Part shown: in pieces, positions 62,578 to 64,000 of the stretch
Numbering within the stretch: position 1 is the first letter of the stretch
Layout of the letters: each line of letters begins with the position of its first letter
The notes under the pieces: generated by a model
The model's database searches: none
Told to the model about the DNA's origin: nothing
Seen by the model: only the letters and a program-made list of their open reading frames with translations
Made by a program: the position numbers and the translations under genes
Assembly (NCBI GenBank): GCA_964544475.1
Contig: CAZJBS010000002.1
Span: 62,001-126,000, forward strand
Length of the DNA: 64,000 nucleotides
Origin: CAZJBS01 sp964544475
GTDB taxonomy: Bacteria; CLD3; SB21
Reading direction: 5' to 3'

Positions 62578-64000
62578 GTGTTTGTACCAAAACTTTTCAC
62601 GACGCTAAAAAGCTATTCACGCCGACAACTAATGGCCGACATGTCGGCCGGCGTGATTGTTGGCGTCGTGGCTTTGCCACTGGGGATCGCCTTTGCCATT
62701 GCATCCGGCGTGTCACCGGAAAAGGGCTTATATACGGCCATCGTCGCCGGTTTCCTGATTTCTTTTCTGGGTGGTTCGCGCGTGGCCATAGGAGGTCCGA
62801 CCGGGGCCTTCGTCGTCATCGTATACTCCATCGTTGAGAAATATGGTCTCGACGGGCTGATGATCGCAACCATCATGGCCGGGGTGATTCTGATCATCAT
62901 GGGTCTTGCGAAATTCGGCGGCCTGATCAAGTACATTCCGTATCCTATTGTTACGGGCTTCACCAGCGGCATTGCCGTCATCATCTTCTCGTCGCAGATC
63001 AAGGATTTTTTTGGATTGCCCATGGGTCAGGTCCCCGCTGATTTTTTTGCCAAATGGGTGGCGTACGCGGCTCATGTGGCAGATATTAATATTTATGCCG
63101 TGGGCATCGGCCTCTTTTCTATGGCGGTTATCGTATGGTGGCCACGCTTCAACCAGAAAGTCCCTGGTTCCCTCATTGCGATACTGGCAACGACAGCCGG
63201 TGCGTTGTGGCTTCAACTTCCGGTTGAAACGATCGGAAGCCGCTTTGGCGAAATAGCGTCGACATTGCCAACGCCGACTTTTCCAAAATTGAGTTGGTCA
63301 GTTGTCTCCGGGTTGGTAGCTCCGGCTACTACCATTGCAATTCTAGCCGCCATAGAATCCCTGCTTTGTGCCGTGGTAGCCGATGGGATGATAGGTGGTC
63401 GGCACCGATCGAATATGGAATTGGTGGCTCAAGGAGTGGCCAACGTTTTTTCTCCGATATTTGGCGGTATTCCGGCGACAGGCGCCATCGCCCGTACGGC
63501 GACCAACATCAAGAATGGCGGCAGAACACCCATCGCCGGTATCACGCACGCCATTATCCTGCTCTTGATCATGCTGCTCTTCGGGCGTTGGGCGGCCCTG
63601 ATTCCATTGGCCTGTCTCGCGGCGATCTTGATTTACGTCGCTTACCATATGGCTGAATTGGATGCATTCAAATCCATTTTGAAGGGGCCCCGTGGCGATG
63701 TGGTTGTTCTGGTGACGACCTTCTTGCTGACCGTCATCATCGATTTGACCGTGGCGATCGAGATAGGTATGATTTTGGCGGCCTTTCTGTTTATGAAACA
63801 AATGGCGGATGTGACGAATATTCATATCATGAAGGCCGATCTGGAGGATGAAGAAGAGTTGCCGGATCCCAACTCCGTGCAGCGACGATTGATACCCAAA
63901 GGCGTTGAGGTTTTTGAGATCAACGGACCGTTCTTTTTTGGATCGGTGGACAAATTCCATGATACCATCAATTTTGGGGCAGCGGCGCCAAAAGTCTTGA
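62578..64000 (+). CDS. SulP family anion transporter, 3' end cut by the window
   Basis: 474 residues visible. It begins at GTG, the only suitable start after an upstream in-frame stop, and continues past the window end. The membrane domain matches SulP: MSAGVIVGVVALPLGIAFAI for helices 1-2, GPTGAFVV and YIPYPIVTGFTSGIA for the substrate site, and GGIPATGAIARTATN in the middle. The STAS domain begins near the edge (GVEVFEINGPFFFGSVDKF). It probably carries sulphate, bicarbonate or a dicarboxylate; no carbonic anhydrase gene is visible in the fragment. Confidence 0.93.
   Translation, partial: MFVPKLFTTLKSYSRRQLMADMSAGVIVGVVALPLGIAFAIASGVSPEKGLYTAIVAGFLISFLGGSRVAIGGPTGAFVVIVYSIVEKYGLDGLMIATIMAGVILIIMGLAKFGGLIKYIPYPIVTGFTSGIAVIIFSSQIKDFFGLPMGQVPADFFAKWVAYAAHVADINIYAVGIGLFSMAVIVWWPRFNQKVPGSLIAILATTAGALWLQLPVETIGSRFGEIASTLPTPTFPKLSWSVVSGLVAPATTIAILAAIESLLCAVVADGMIGGRHRSNMELVAQGVANVFSPIFGGIPATGAIARTATNIKNGGRTPIAGITHAIILLLIMLLFGRWAALIPLACLAAILIYVAYHMAELDAFKSILKGPRGDVVVLVTTFLLTVIIDLTVAIEIGMILAAFLFMKQMADVTNIHIMKADLEDEEELPDPNSVQRRLIPKGVEVFEINGPFFFGSVDKFHDTINFGAAAPKVL

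Overview
The window reads as a compact chromosomal segment of a Gram-negative bacterium from, or close to, the FCB superphylum (Bacteroidota/Ignavibacteriota/Calditrichota/KSB1-like lineages). Evidence: lpxC and an OmpH/Skp-type factor imply an outer membrane. A secreted PQQ-type dehydrogenase ends in a type IX/Por-type sorting tail (NPFNPSTTIRY... ending SRKMLLIK). The YebC N-terminus, the large acyl-CoA dehydrogenase and MetG (KLSTS signature, C-terminal tRNA-binding domain) are of the types I associate with that group. LpxC is not fused to FabZ and CarB is split, which argues against a typical Bacteroidota genome. GC is moderate (about half by eye), coding is very dense, and no gap without a gene exceeds about 200 bases. 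I saw no tRNA, rRNA, CRISPR array, insertion sequence or prophage.

Layout. 1-15.2 kb is a run of minus-strand genes: an M49-like peptidase lipoprotein coupled to the C-terminal half of CarB, a small lipoprotein, an ABC-2 exporter pair, a membrane acyltransferase, a hybrid sensor kinase coupled to a ROK sugar kinase, a DnaQ exonuclease-UvrC-like nuclease fusion, 3-hydroxyacyl-CoA dehydrogenase and an unusual 800-residue transketolase. 15.3-22 kb holds a radical SAM protein, a TPR protein plus Ku, cupin and DinB proteins, a FecR-domain/secreted-protein pair, and an AT-richer methyltransferase gene. 22.1-25 kb is a cluster of small redox and membrane genes (thioredoxin, DUF302, three tiny proteins) opposite a secreted hydrolase and two microproteins. 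25-42.7 kb is mostly housekeeping: CDF transporter, gltX, coaBC, rpoZ, lpxC; tdk, obg, rny; fabI; acyl-CoA dehydrogenase; yebC; thiolase; with a VWA protein, a CPBP protease and a haem-c/beta-propeller lipoprotein between them.

42.8-52.9 kb carries an outer-membrane protein, plsY with an unknown membrane protein, OmpH and a MoxR/Mg-chelatase-type ATPase, a polysaccharide deacetylase coupled to a LarC1-only protein, the secreted sugar dehydrogenase and two coupled SDRs. 53-64 kb is a plus-strand run: holB, ricT-like PSP1, two MBL-fold hydrolases, metG, a receiver-kinase, a DUF6265 protein, an M28 peptidase, an SMR exporter and a SulP transporter cut by the window end.

Many neighbours overlap by four bases (ATGA or GTGA), so translational coupling is common here. 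I found no clear undescribed multi-gene defence or metabolic system. The best leads are the split CarB, the long transketolase, the Trx/DUF302/small-membrane cluster, the LarC1-only protein, and the orphan ATPase with its unknown partner.
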